Assembly (NCBI GenBank): GCA_019095985.1
Contig: CM032666.1
Span: forward strand, 37,765,066 to 37,829,065
Length of the DNA: 64,000 nucleotides
Origin: Streblospio benedicti
Taxonomy: Eukaryota; Annelida; Polychaeta; Spionida; Spionidae
Direction of reading: 5' to 3'
A model generated the notes under the pieces. That model saw only the letters and a list, made by a program, of their open reading frames with translations, had not been told where the DNA came from and ran no database searches. Made by a program: the position numbers and the translations under genes. This document shows, piece after piece, positions 49,501-59,780 of the stretch. Position 1 is the stretch's first letter. Every line of letters begins with the position of its first letter.

Positions 49501-52500
49501 TGTTGATGTACTAAACTGAAGTGGATTCCATTGTGTTGCTGTCAATTCTTTATGGAGCGTTCACAATTAATGTCACTCTATGTGTGATTAATCTAGAAAT
49601 TGGCAACAATGAGTCCCTAAAGATGCACATATTTTGAAAGAATAGGTCTGAAAGGCCAATGCAATGAGTTCTGGCATACATAACCATAACAAACTATAAA
49701 TATTTTATGGGTCCTGTGGGATGCACAATTTTTAATTCTTTGCATGCTATTGAAAAATAATGAGTCCTGGAATCGGGGCGTGCATCTTGATTAATCACTG
49801 CATCACATAAAGGAGAATTCACAATTGATAATAATGAAGTAGTGTTTGTGGGATATTTAAAAATGAATGTCCATTAACAATAGAGTAGTCAATGAGATTG
49901 AAATGTTTAAGAAAATTAGTCTGTTTTCTAAATCATGCAAATGCCTTCCAATTTGGATTCTCTTATATTACATTTTTCATTGTTTACATTCAAAACACAG
50001 TATGCTCAAAGATGCTACATGCAATTCATTGTATTTTATCAACAAATGTTAACCGTCATGAAATGAGAAAGTCCTGTCATATATTAGCTGTAATAATGAG
50101 ATGAGATAATCTTACCAGGTAGTGCAATTTCAAAATCATTTGGTATCATCTGCAAATTAGGATCTTGCATGGACACGCGTCCCGTCGCTGTATGCAGAGT
50201 AGTTTCTCCGTGTATCCGGTACATCTGTAGACGTTCATTCCACACTTTCTCTTTCGACAAAGGGAACATAACTGAAATATTAATTCAAAGAGGATAATTC
50301 ATAATTGGCTTCAGTGTACATGTACAATGTACTTACACGTTGCATTATCTTATTCTATAAACTGTTTCATTATGCTTATCTATATTCAAGCCAGTGCCAA
50401 TGCCAATGTATGACATTTCATACAATCTCACCTTTTGAAAGCGACATCGTTATTTTCCTCCATTCTAGTATCAGCCCTGGCAGTGGATGCAGGGCTTTGA
50501 GCTTGTCCAGCACATCTTTAGCTGTGCTGTAGGCTGCTTTGCCTCTGCCTTTGGCACCTGCGCGTCTAGCAGGGCCCAGCGTTTTCACCGGTTGTGGGGC
50601 AGAACTGTCACCATTTGGAGGCAGCTTCAGCTCCACAAACAACACCTGAAGAGAAATCACGTCTTAACATCAGCAGGATATTTTCTCACACATTGTACTC
50701 TAAATATTCATGCAAATGCCTATGCACCCTTTAATTAAGTAAGAATGATATAGAAGATACAGACAATTGAAAATCTAAAAAAGAATGATCAAATTTAAAA
50801 AATAGCTATATGCACTCAAAATAAATGGGGAATGGGCTATTTTTTTTTATGTAATAACATGCTGACATTGGTATGTGACTAAAAAGCGGGTTGGGGTTAA
50901 GAAATCCCACAGGCCTTTTTGCCCATATACCTCATTTTTCGGCATTTTTTCCTACATCCCACAAATTTTCAGCTGTTTTCCCTCATATCCCATGTTTTTA
51001 TAACACCTCTCGCCACCACACCCCACAACCAAAAATAGAAATAAAAATAAATAAAAATGTTTCTCTACCTGTGCTACATCTTCTGGTGAGCTAAGTGAGA
51101 AAGGGTGGCCAGCAAGTTGATATGCCAACTCTTCAAGGGCAGACACTTTTGTTTGCATCAAAAACTTCTGCTTTTCACATTCTTCTTCACTAAAGCCTGG
51201 TGAAATACAGGGCATTACTTTTTAAACACGAGAAAATACAGTAGAACCTGTCCAAGTGGATGCCTCTCTTCTGACAATATGTCATATGTGGACATTTTTC
51301 ACTTCTCCCAAAGATGTCCACATATGGTAGGTTTCATTGTACATAAAGTTTCCTGTATATGTAAATAATAATGATTTCTGATGCCGATGCTCCAATTTGG
51401 ATTTGCACAAAAACACAGAATCAATAACAGTAGACGTGTCAATTACAATTTGCAGACTTTTTACTTGTGTTCATTTATGTGGACTTCTAACAATATTGTA
51501 TTGCGTTTTTAGAGTTAAAAGCCCACTATATGGAAAAAGACATCAGCCACAAAATCATGAGAAGGGGGAGGGGTAGGGGGCATGGATAACAACATTTGCT
51601 TATCATTGAGTTAGTCTTCTTTTTCTTTAGACTAGAATAGTGTGTATATGTATTATACATACCCCCGCCCCCCCCCCCCTCCCCACGATGCTGGGGCCTA
51701 TGGAAAGAAAAATGTTCTTTTATATGTTTGTTTTGTGCTTTTTTTATATTGAATAGTATCAAATATATACAAATCAATGCTTATTGTTTGTATTCACTTG
51801 TTATATCTGTGATATTATACATGTAATTGAGATATTGTCAACAATGTTATTTATATACACTTAACTAGGACTTTTATATATATATATATGCGTGTACAAA
51901 TATTGATGTCATAACTAGACGGTGTCAAAGCATTAAGCTGTACACAGTTGTTTCATATGTAATCATTGCGTATATAATGAAATTTAAAAAGTTACATACA
52001 TAATTACAAGACACAGTATGTTTTTATATATATGATGAAATAAAAAACAAGATATAATCATAATATTATTATGACACTTGTCTTCTATACCTATATGTAC
52101 ATGTACTACCCTAAAAACCCATCCTCATTCAAAAGCCCACCAGTAATATTTATCATCATTATTGAGAACCTAATGTAAAGACCCACTCACATAAAATTGA
52201 ACACTTTGCAACTTTAAGTCCATAGGTTTTCACATGAATGTAAAAGGAACTTATTCCAAACTGCTGAGATAATGAACACAAACAGACTATTGCTTAGTGG
52301 ATAATTTAGGAAAAAGACGTTTTTTTGTATCACAAATTATTCACAATATTAGGAACTGAGACTACAACAAAGTATTGAGATATTATTCTTATACTCACCC
52401 ATTCCATTTAGGTCCATTCTGGACATGAGTATCAGCGAGGGCATTTCCACTTCAGTAAACACTTTCCAAAATTTCAATTCTTTCAGCTTTTGGCAATAAC

Positions 52501-55500
52501 ACTGTTTCATGAGAGCCGTCACTAAGACAACTTCCACACTGGCCCGCACTCTCCCAGACCCGGGGTTCTCAGGTGTTAGACCAAGACTCCCATTGCCGAT
52601 TCCTCCCCCAATTCCTGAAGTTAGAAATAAACTCTTGTGAACAGAAAAAAAAAGAATTTTTGTCATTTTTACTGCATTATTAAAAGGAAAGAAATTAATC
52701 TGATCCTATATAGCATTATGTGTGTGTGTGTGTGTGCCAATACATGAGCTTGGTGTATTAGAATAAATTGGAAATAAGGTTAAAACCATATTTCATCTGT
52801 TTCTGATTTTGGCACTTCCACTTAGAATTTGTCAATACTTAAAGATGCAAAGCCATATTTTTCATAAGTCTGACATACACTTATTGGCATCACGTAGAAA
52901 TCCTGTTGTTCATATTATTAATGTTCATTGCGTTCATAAGTATAGAATAAAAACAGGGAGACAATATTTCCATGAAATGAAGAAAAAAAACCTGCAAAGA
53001 GTTGTAAATCTTAATCCAGGTATGAATCGTACCATCGAGCAGACCACCTTCCAGAGGGATCCGGTTCTTCACCAGGCGGTGGATGTTTCTCTCATTGGCA
53101 CCAGGATCTAAGAGCCACTCTGAGATCTTGGGATCTTGATATGGAGGAGCAAGAACAATCCCGCAAACCTCACTCAACAGCTACAAAAATAGCAGCACAA
53201 TATCAACATGAATTACAATTTGTAAGCATTTTTATTAGGTATATTATGTTCTAAGATATACATTTTCATACATATATTTCATTGAAGAAAACAATTTTTA
53301 TTAAAACTACTGATAACCCGAAATTTAATTAATACATGTAGTTTTCATTGCAATACATTAAATAAGATATCAAAGATTTGTGAAACTTAAAATCATTGTT
53401 TTGCATTCTTCAAGTTAGCGATATAGTGGCAAAAATCAGTAAATAAAATTTTCACACCGTATATTGTCCCTTCGTATCAAATGCCATCTTAGGTACTCCT
53501 TTTTTCTTATCTTCCAAAATAGATTTAACAGACTGAATTCGATACTCTACAGACAATCGTGGATCCAAAGGTGGTGGTGCCAAACTCTCATCCAAGTCAC
53601 CTACAACATGCATAAGATGACTGTAAAAAGTTTCTTGCTTCCGGAATCATTAATCATTATAAGAAGGTGTATGCTTATTACTTAGAGTTTCTTAATTAAT
53701 CATTATGGTGATGACCCAACATCTGTTTAGGACATCACATCTGTCAGAATTCTTATTCAAATACATTTCTATATAACAGATCCATGATGAAGCTGACTGT
53801 GAAGCAGTGAAATGATTGGAAAAATTGTTCAACAAATCACATCTTGCTCAAAAATCAAATAGAATAAATATGGTTTAAATCAACTATGCGTTTATTTACA
53901 ATTTTATATGCACAAATATGAGTAATTTAAAAGAATCACTCTTTTCTCACTCACAATGAATATTGTCCTTTGTAAATGAAACAAAATACGCATCCCGATC
54001 TTTCCAGTTTACAGCCAAGCCAACCACGACTAAATCGATTCCATCAACAGTCATACCATCAATAGGATTTTGACTTTTTTTCTTGTCTTCTGAAAAAAGA
54101 CCACAGTATTAGTTTATCACGTTACACAAAATATTTGTTATAACATTAAACCAATGTATTTTTGCTTGTAATATGATTATACTTCACAGCAGAGGAAAAA
54201 AACAGGACTTGCAGTTTGCATTATGTCCAATTACTCTATTATGAATAAAAAGACTGTCCAAAGGTAATTACCTGCTATAAACCGTCCTCCGATGCCACCA
54301 CCTTCCACTGGCCTATTTTGTGGAACTGGTTCACATGCGAGGCAAAAACTAAACATATCTTGAGATTTCCATTCCTTTAGGAAATTCTCAAACAGGCTTT
54401 TGTCAGCACAGACATCGATCAACGTAAAATTCTCTTGTGTAAATGGTTGTCTCTGAGATACAGGAATCGGCTGTATAGAAAAGTTGGTTGAATCCATCTG
54501 ATTTGATTCAAGAGTTTGGTTACATTTCGAAGTATTCTTTTTAGGGCTGCCCATACCTCCTATAAGTTTTCTCGGCGTACTCACTTTTGTCTCATCTGCT
54601 TTCTTTTCTGGTGTATCAGCGATGTAGTCACTTGCATTGCTTTCATTTAAACTGGAATTTTTAGAATTAGACTCTTGCTGTTTGTTAGTTGGACTTGCTG
54701 ATTTGTTAGCTCCAATGTTCTTACTATTCCCAAACAAGAGTTCATCCATAAATTCATCTGTTCCTGGACTAAATTGGTGTGCTTTAGAGGTACACGGACT
54801 ATCTTTGGTTAGCGCAGCACCTTTTAACTTTTTACATTCTTTTAAAAACTGAGGCTGAGTACCACAAATGTCTGCAAGGAGTGATTCACTTAACGACTCA
54901 TTTCCATCATCAATATTTCTTTCATCTATATTTTTATGAGAACTCTGTATTGACATTGAAAAAGATTCGGTCATGTTCATTGCTATTTCTAAATCTTCTT
55001 GAATGTCATAACTGATTTTTTTACTGTCACAAATCTTAACCTCATCTCTGTTTAGATCCTTGTGTGTTGGTGTTTTTGAGATCGGTAACAGCTTCATTTG
55101 GTTGGGACATTTAAATGTTCCCAAAGTATCTACAGCTTTGGATGTTTTTCCATCTGTATATTGTGTAAAAGGTACTGCTTCGCCATGAAACATGTCTTCC
55201 TCAGAATCGCATAGGTCTTCTTCGACACAAGCATCATCAAGACCTTTTTCATAATTGCTCGCCGGCAAAAGTTCTGGTGATTCAGCAGAGTTATGAACAA
55301 TCTTGTTATCTACCTTTGGTGACACAGGTTGTAAGATTGAAGCACAATGTCTGTACACATTTTCTGTACATTTTTCAAGGCAGGCGGCATCATTCGAAGA
55401 TTGCCCATTAGGCTGTTTCTTTTTCACTTTACTCAGCTTTCTAACACTATCACTTTCAAGTGTTTCATGTTCCTCGGTTTTTGTAATTGCAAGCTTTGGA

Positions 55501-57541
55501 GATGCAGTTTCAGCCTGCAAATCCTTTTGTGTTTTAAAACTACTAATATAATCATTTTCAAAATCATCAATCTGCTCACTGAAGAGCCCCGGGCTTATTT
55601 CATTGGCTATAATTTGATCATCACTTTCCTTAGCTAAATCCGCTTGTATAGGAGCAATAGATAATGTATCACAGTTACGCTTACATGCTGCAGTTTTTGA
55701 AATGTTATCACAGATCTTTGATACAGTTCCGGTAGGAATACTCTTTTCTTCACTGAATAACTGCTCTGAGTTTATCTCCTCTATTATTGCATTCTCCTTT
55801 TTACACTGGTTTGATTTTTCATTGTTTTCTTCAGAAGAAGGCGTGAATTCTGCAATGAGTTTAACTGTTTGTGAATCCAACATGAAACTATCGTTGAAGT
55901 CTTCATGATGTTGTGTAACATTTGCACATGGATTGTGTACTATGGCTTTTACAACCTGACAATCTTTCTCATCACTGTGCTCCTCCTGTTCAGTCTTATC
56001 AGGTACTATGTCATTTACATCTTCTATACTCATATTCTGTCTTTTGGCAGTGTTTGGTGCATCGCTCTTACTCGATTTCACTGAATTTTTGTCTTTCTCC
56101 TCAGAAAGCTTATTTTTTGAACACTGCTCTACAACTGCAATCTTATTCGATCTCATAGAAGAATCTTTATCATTCTTCAAAGATGTTTTCCGCAATTTTG
56201 GTGGACTTGATTTAGGATTACCATTTTCATTTAAAAATGAAGCAGCCTTTCTCTTTCTTTTGTTCTGAGATGTTTTAGGACCCGTAGGAGTATCATTATT
56301 AATGTCTTTTATTGCTGTATTGAAATTTAATATTGGGCTGGCAATGTGACTTGTGTTTTCAGTTGATAGACGATTTTGTCTCTTCATAGAAGGCGGTGGA
56401 CTCATGAAGGAAATATTCTCAAGAGATGCATTTTTCATTCCTTTGTCACACGTGATTCCTAAACTATTTCTCCTCGAATCATTTTTTGATGAGGATCCCA
56501 TTTTTCGCCGTGCTGAATTTGTTTTGTTTTGGTTGCCTTGTTTCATTATTTGAAGTGGTGTTCTTTTCTCTATCATTTCAGCACTTGCAGAATTTGAATT
56601 GCTTCCTAAAATGAAGCAAAAATAAGTGTTTTTGAGAAAAGCAAATGACAGCCCTACGATTTAAAAAATGTAAGAACTGTTCTGATTAAACATTTCTGAT
56701 AGGAGTAACGTTTCAACTATCATGATGATTTTCTTTTAATAATCTTAACGAAACAGCAACAATACTGATGTCTACAAAACGTCATTCCTTGATATTTCGC
56801 TTAAACATTTTTCATATTCATTGTAACACATGTATATAAATTTGCAATTTCAATACATATTGTAATACATAATTGATGAAACTGATCCATATCCGTGTCT
56901 GGCTTCTATTGGATGCTTATCTCATTAAATATCACTCCATAGACTAGTAATGTCTGCCTGATCTGCAGTAATTGCTCTCTGCAGGATACAGGTGCCGACT
57001 ACACATTTTACATTTATGTATACAAAATGTATACGAATATGTAATGTACACTTTATTCAAGACCTTCTACATTAGCAACATAAGTACAACAGACCATCTA
57101 TCGTTTTAGTCAGCATCTGTATCCTACACTTTCATATTTAATAATCTCCTAAAGAAAGAGAGATGTAAGAGAAGTTATTATCAAATACAGTAGATCTACT
57201 CAACAAACAGGGTTGGTTCTTTTCAAGATGCAGCTTGCGAGAAATATTTTGATACCTTAAAACTCGGGAGAAAAGAGTAAAGAAACACCACCATTCAACA
57301 CGAAAACACAATCTCATTGACCGACTCACTTGTCTCCTCCTGCTGCTCCTCCTGCTGCTCCTCCGGCCTCCACTGGACGCCCATCTCCTGCAGGTCGCGC
57401 TGCAGCAGGGCTTTGGCCTCCTCCACGACCAGCACGGCCGCCTCGTACTCGGTGAGCCCCTTCTGGCCGGTCAGCCAGATGCAGCGCGACTTGGCCCGCT
57501 GCGCCGCCTCCCATTCAGACTCACCCTCGCCCGCCGTCTTG
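40519..57541 (-). CDS. POLQ: DNA polymerase theta, 3' part (end of helicase, centre, polymerase)
   Basis: Carries out microhomology-mediated end joining. Exons in gene order: 57541-57330, 56605-54272, 54089-53955, 53600-53458, 53180-53033, 52614-52399, 51196-51069, 50645-50432, 50271-50116, 46625-46542, 46217-46033, 44463-44352, 43955-43831, 43625-43478 and 40763-40519. All phases agree, giving 1527 residues plus stop. The first exon matches the end of the helicase module (IWLTGQKGLTEYEAAVLVVE, QEMGVQW). The 778-codon exon is disordered, then ends with the exonuclease-like start (DVCADKSLFENFLKEWKS). Later blocks are WLLDPGANE, LHPLPGLILEWRKIT, HTATGRVSMQDPNLQ, DYSQLELR (motif A), KQAKQVCYGMLYGIGAK (motif B) and ILQLHDELIYEV (motif C). 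The loop before SMRHAFVPF is about 20 residues, against about 60 recalled for human. Upstream helicase exons are not visible. Confidence 0.95.
40805..40955. mobile_element. MITE, 'GAGACCACCT' family
   Basis: Begins TACAGTAAAACCACGTATGA; contains TTGTGGTCCCAAGCCTTTGT and CTCTCTATTGAGAACACTTG. The right end is indistinct. It lies in the last POLQ intron. Confidence 0.55.
41812..42725 (+). pseudogene. OGFOD2: Processed OGFOD2 retrocopy, decayed
   Basis: Intronless remnant of the 2-oxoglutarate/iron-dependent oxygenase OGFOD2 inside a POLQ intron, opposite strand. Recognised blocks in order: ERARRIQLREDFVRRKETMR, FCRELLEELRHFECSDLPKG, RPNTMNNYGILLDELGMNEN, LDSHKAFTV and YHYHNAE (the HxD iron site, His for Asp), then in other frames SSKVRNQLCLMC near the C-terminus. 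There is a TGA after the codons for DTKAE at about 42118 and further stops and frame changes past 42435, so it cannot encode the enzyme. An A-rich stretch at 43043-43066 could be the old poly(A) tail. The parent gene was not seen here. Confidence 0.85.
45637..45793. mobile_element. MITE, 'TTATCTCGA' family
   Basis: TA-flanked; starts CAGTATAAGCTCATTATCGC, ends ATCGAGATAACAAGGTTCTA. It lies in a POLQ intron 480 bases from the next family copy. Confidence 0.6.
46274..46450. mobile_element. MITE, 'TTATCTCGA' family
   Basis: TA-flanked; CAGTAGGAACTCGATATATT at left and AAGATAACGAGGTTCTACTA at right are inverted ends. Inside are TTCGAGATAGCC and GAATGAAACTAACCTCAAGA, shared with the copy at 5658 in reverse. 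It lies in a POLQ intron 60 bases from exon 46217-46033. Confidence 0.7.
48173..49519 (+). CDS. Nested two-exon gene, possible TRADD-N-like domain
   Basis: A predicted 147-residue protein from exons 48173-48242 and 49146-49519 (donor CAG|GTATGT, acceptor TTTCAG|CT, phase 1 at both). An in-frame stop precedes the first ATG. The second exon encodes EIEITVQEFSFPSPP, LSTAFLFNKLLISNFSNMQD and an alpha/beta module: HIQPGCSIVVEMTY, then GHLAKEVEKCLVS and a final VDGVVLSVDVLN. By memory that module resembles the TRADD N-terminal fold found at the ends of invertebrate NLR/DZIP3-type proteins; this is a weak call. It lies on the plus strand inside the POLQ intron 46626-50115. It has GC-richer codons than its surroundings, which supports real coding. 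Upstream exons may exist, because 47880-48166 contains open stretches in several frames. Confidence 0.55.
48466..48813. mobile_element. 348-bp MITE with 26-bp terminal inverted repeats
   Basis: TACCGTATTCATTCTAATAA at left matches the complement of TTAAAAGAACGAATACGGTA at right, with GCGCAC next to each. There is no coding capacity. It lies in the intron of the nested gene. The superfamily was not assigned. Confidence 0.8.
51237..51341. mobile_element. Short MITE with CAGTAGAACCTG end
   Basis: TACAGTAGAACCTGTCCAAG at left, GGTAGGTTTCATTGTA at right, and an inner palindrome TGTCATATGTGGACA / TGTCCACATATGG. It is related in its ends to the other pogo-like MITEs and lies in a POLQ intron. Confidence 0.6.
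52719..52736. repeat. (TG)9 microsatellite
   Basis: Nine TG units in a POLQ intron. Confidence 0.9.
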
Positions 57542-57543
57542 CT

Positions 57544-57763
57544 GCAATGTACAGTGGAACATAGCTTTCTTCATATTGTTAATATAGATTTTGATGTTGC
57601 AATGTACACTGGTTTCTCGCTATCATCATATGGTTTATCTTGATTTTGATAGTGCAATGTGCAATAGAATTTCATTACTTTGATATTGCTAATTTTGATT
57701 TTTATGGTGAAATGTACAGTATAACTTCATGATTTTGATATTGCTTATCTAGAATTTTATGTT
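57544..57763. repeat. Four tandem 55-bp units touching a POLQ splice acceptor
   Basis: Units start at 57544, 57599, 57654 and 57709, each beginning GCAATGTAC or a close variant and containing TTGATATTGCT-like text. The last unit runs on into a 'TTATCTCGA' MITE, so the array is a tandem amplification of that element's end. On the minus strand the first unit ends TACATTGC directly before the AG of the acceptor of POLQ exon 57541-57330. Confidence 0.8.
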
Positions 57764-57897
57764 ATCTTGAGGTTAGTTTCATTTCCGTTTAATCACGTTA
57801 TAAACATACATCAGTTGATTATCTCGAATTTTGGCTATCTCGAGCATTTTACTGATACATGTATCCCTAGAGATTCAAGAAAATGAGTTTCTGCTCT
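57715..57897. mobile_element. MITE, 'TTATCTCGA' family
   Basis: Starts CAGTATAACTTCATGATTTT; contains TTATCTTGAGGTTAGTTTCA and GATTATCTCGAATTTTGGCT; ends near GAGTTTCTGCTC. Its left end overlaps the last 55-bp unit. Confidence 0.6.
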
Positions 57898-58364
57898 ATG
57901 GCATTGTTAGAAAGAAACACTGTTATATTACTGTAATTGTTATTAGACGCAATCTGGTGTGCTGAACTGTATTTATGTTATATTATTATATCGTCCACAA
58001 CACCCTTATTAGTACAATGGATGAGATTGTACAAGACCCTGCACCTCACAAAAAGATACAAAATTAAATATACAGCATAACTTGGTGTGTTTAATTGTAT
58101 TCTCTTCAAACCAGCACTTGCCAGCCTTCTTGTTGTAATCATATAATTCTTATGACCATGACTTGGTTCTGGCTGCACAAAGAATCATTCTACTACTTCT
58201 TTATCTTGTACAAGGCCTCATTTAAAGTCCGTCTATTGCAGCCACAAGTCTAATGACATACAGTATAATTTCAAAGTTTAATGTATATTTACTGTATAAT
58301 ATATTTCACAATTATTATTTCTATTAAAATTTCTTTAATTTCAAACGTACATCACTAATCGTCA

Positions 58365-58466
58365 AAACTGGCCATTCACATAAACCGTGACGTGAATCTG
58401 GTGACCTCTACAACGGGGGAGCTCATGTCACACGAATAAAACTCACGGATTGTGTGCATGGCCGAA
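58365..58466. mobile_element. Palindromic MITE, 'GGCCATGCACATAAACCGTG' family, copy 2
   Basis: AACTGGCCATTCACATAAAC at left and CACGGATTGTGTGCATGGCC at right match the copy at 27606. It lies between POLQ and the homeobox gene. Confidence 0.7.
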
Positions 58467-58846
58467 CAGTGCGATTGATGCTCTAGTCCATTATTAATGC
58501 AAAGTAGTAATTGTTCACAGTATAATAAATATGTTGATAGCGGAAACAATAAACGAATATTATTTTTCTATTCATTTATTGCAAAACAATAAAGAAACAA
58601 TTCAAATTCAGTTAATGCATTACAACCATTGTCTGTTTTAACAATGTTCTAAATTTCATCCCAAATCCATGTATGTCAATGAATTGCGCTTGTGGAATCA
58701 GCAGGAATTTTAAAACAATTAAGATGGTTGAAAGCAAATTCTAAATCCTTCAGCTCAGCAGAAGTTGTTTGTACTGAATGGATCTGATGAGCATTTATAG
58801 AAAATATAGTTTTTTTTTCATCTCCTTAAAGCTACATTTAATCAAA

Positions 58847-59035
58847 TACAGAACAACCTCTATATGTTGATATTACCCATCTCATATTTTCTTTTATCTC
58901 AAGGTCAGTTTCATTTTCCTCCAAACACATGTTAAACGCATTTCACTTCATTATCTCGAATAATTGCTATATTGCGCATTTTGCTGTTCTCACTACAGTT
59001 AAGATAACTGTATATTAGAAAATGATGATTGTTAC
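58847..59035. mobile_element. MITE, 'TTATCTCGA' family, diverged
   Basis: Starts CAGAACAACCTCTATATGTT; contains TTATCTCAAGGTCAGTTTCA and TTCATTATCTCGAATAATTG. The right end is unclear. Confidence 0.5.
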
Positions 59036-59280
59036 ACTTCCTTACACGTGCAATTTTTCAATGAAATTGTCATCAAATAAACTTGAATTTCTGGTACATG
59101 GACGCAGACGGTTTTCGTTCTATTTCAGCTTTGATAGGAATACTGTACCTTTGTTTTACTATTTGTAAATTTACGTAGGGTCACAACTTTCATATGAGAT
59201 TGGTTGAACTTGTATTAAAACCTTTTCTGAGACACAGGTTCCTTTATTATACACTAGCTTCCCTCCCGTCTCCTATGGAG

Positions 59281-59434
59281 ACATAACGCACGCAACAACA
59301 GAGACAAACGCACGCAGCAACAAAGGTCGCTAAAGTCACACGCAGCAACACAGAAACATAACGCACGCAGCATTTCCAAACCCGTGAGACAGACACACAC
59401 AGCAACAGTGAAACATAACGCACCCAGCAACAAT
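59281..59434. repeat. Imperfect minisatellite
   Basis: About five degenerate copies of ACATAACGCACGCAGCAACA with variable spacing (roughly 30-35 bases). It gives a Cys/Val-rich chance ORF on the minus strand. It lies downstream of the homeobox gene. Confidence 0.7.
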
Positions 59435-59780
59435 GAACCGGAAGTGCACTATAAATAAAAAACCAACCATTTGTACACAATTTTTGATGGTAAGTCAGTT
59501 TTCTCATCAATACTGATGAAAGCAAGTGCATGAAGAACAAATAAACCCATAGAAGGTGATTTCCCATAAAGTGGTACACTCAAAATGCATGAAAGCGCCC
59601 GAGGAAAGTGTTGCAGGCGAATTTCCAAAAATAAAAAAAACAACCATGGTCACACTGCTGTTTGCATAATTATATATAGATTTCCATATAGTTTTGTCTA
59701 TTTTGCACCTCGGAAGATATGCAGGAGACATGATACGCATTTAAAAAAAAATGACCACTCAAACCCAATGCTTTTGAGCT

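Noticed and set aside
59247-59579. Cys/Val-rich 110-codon ORF
   Set aside because: It is produced by the imperfect minisatellite at 59281-59434.
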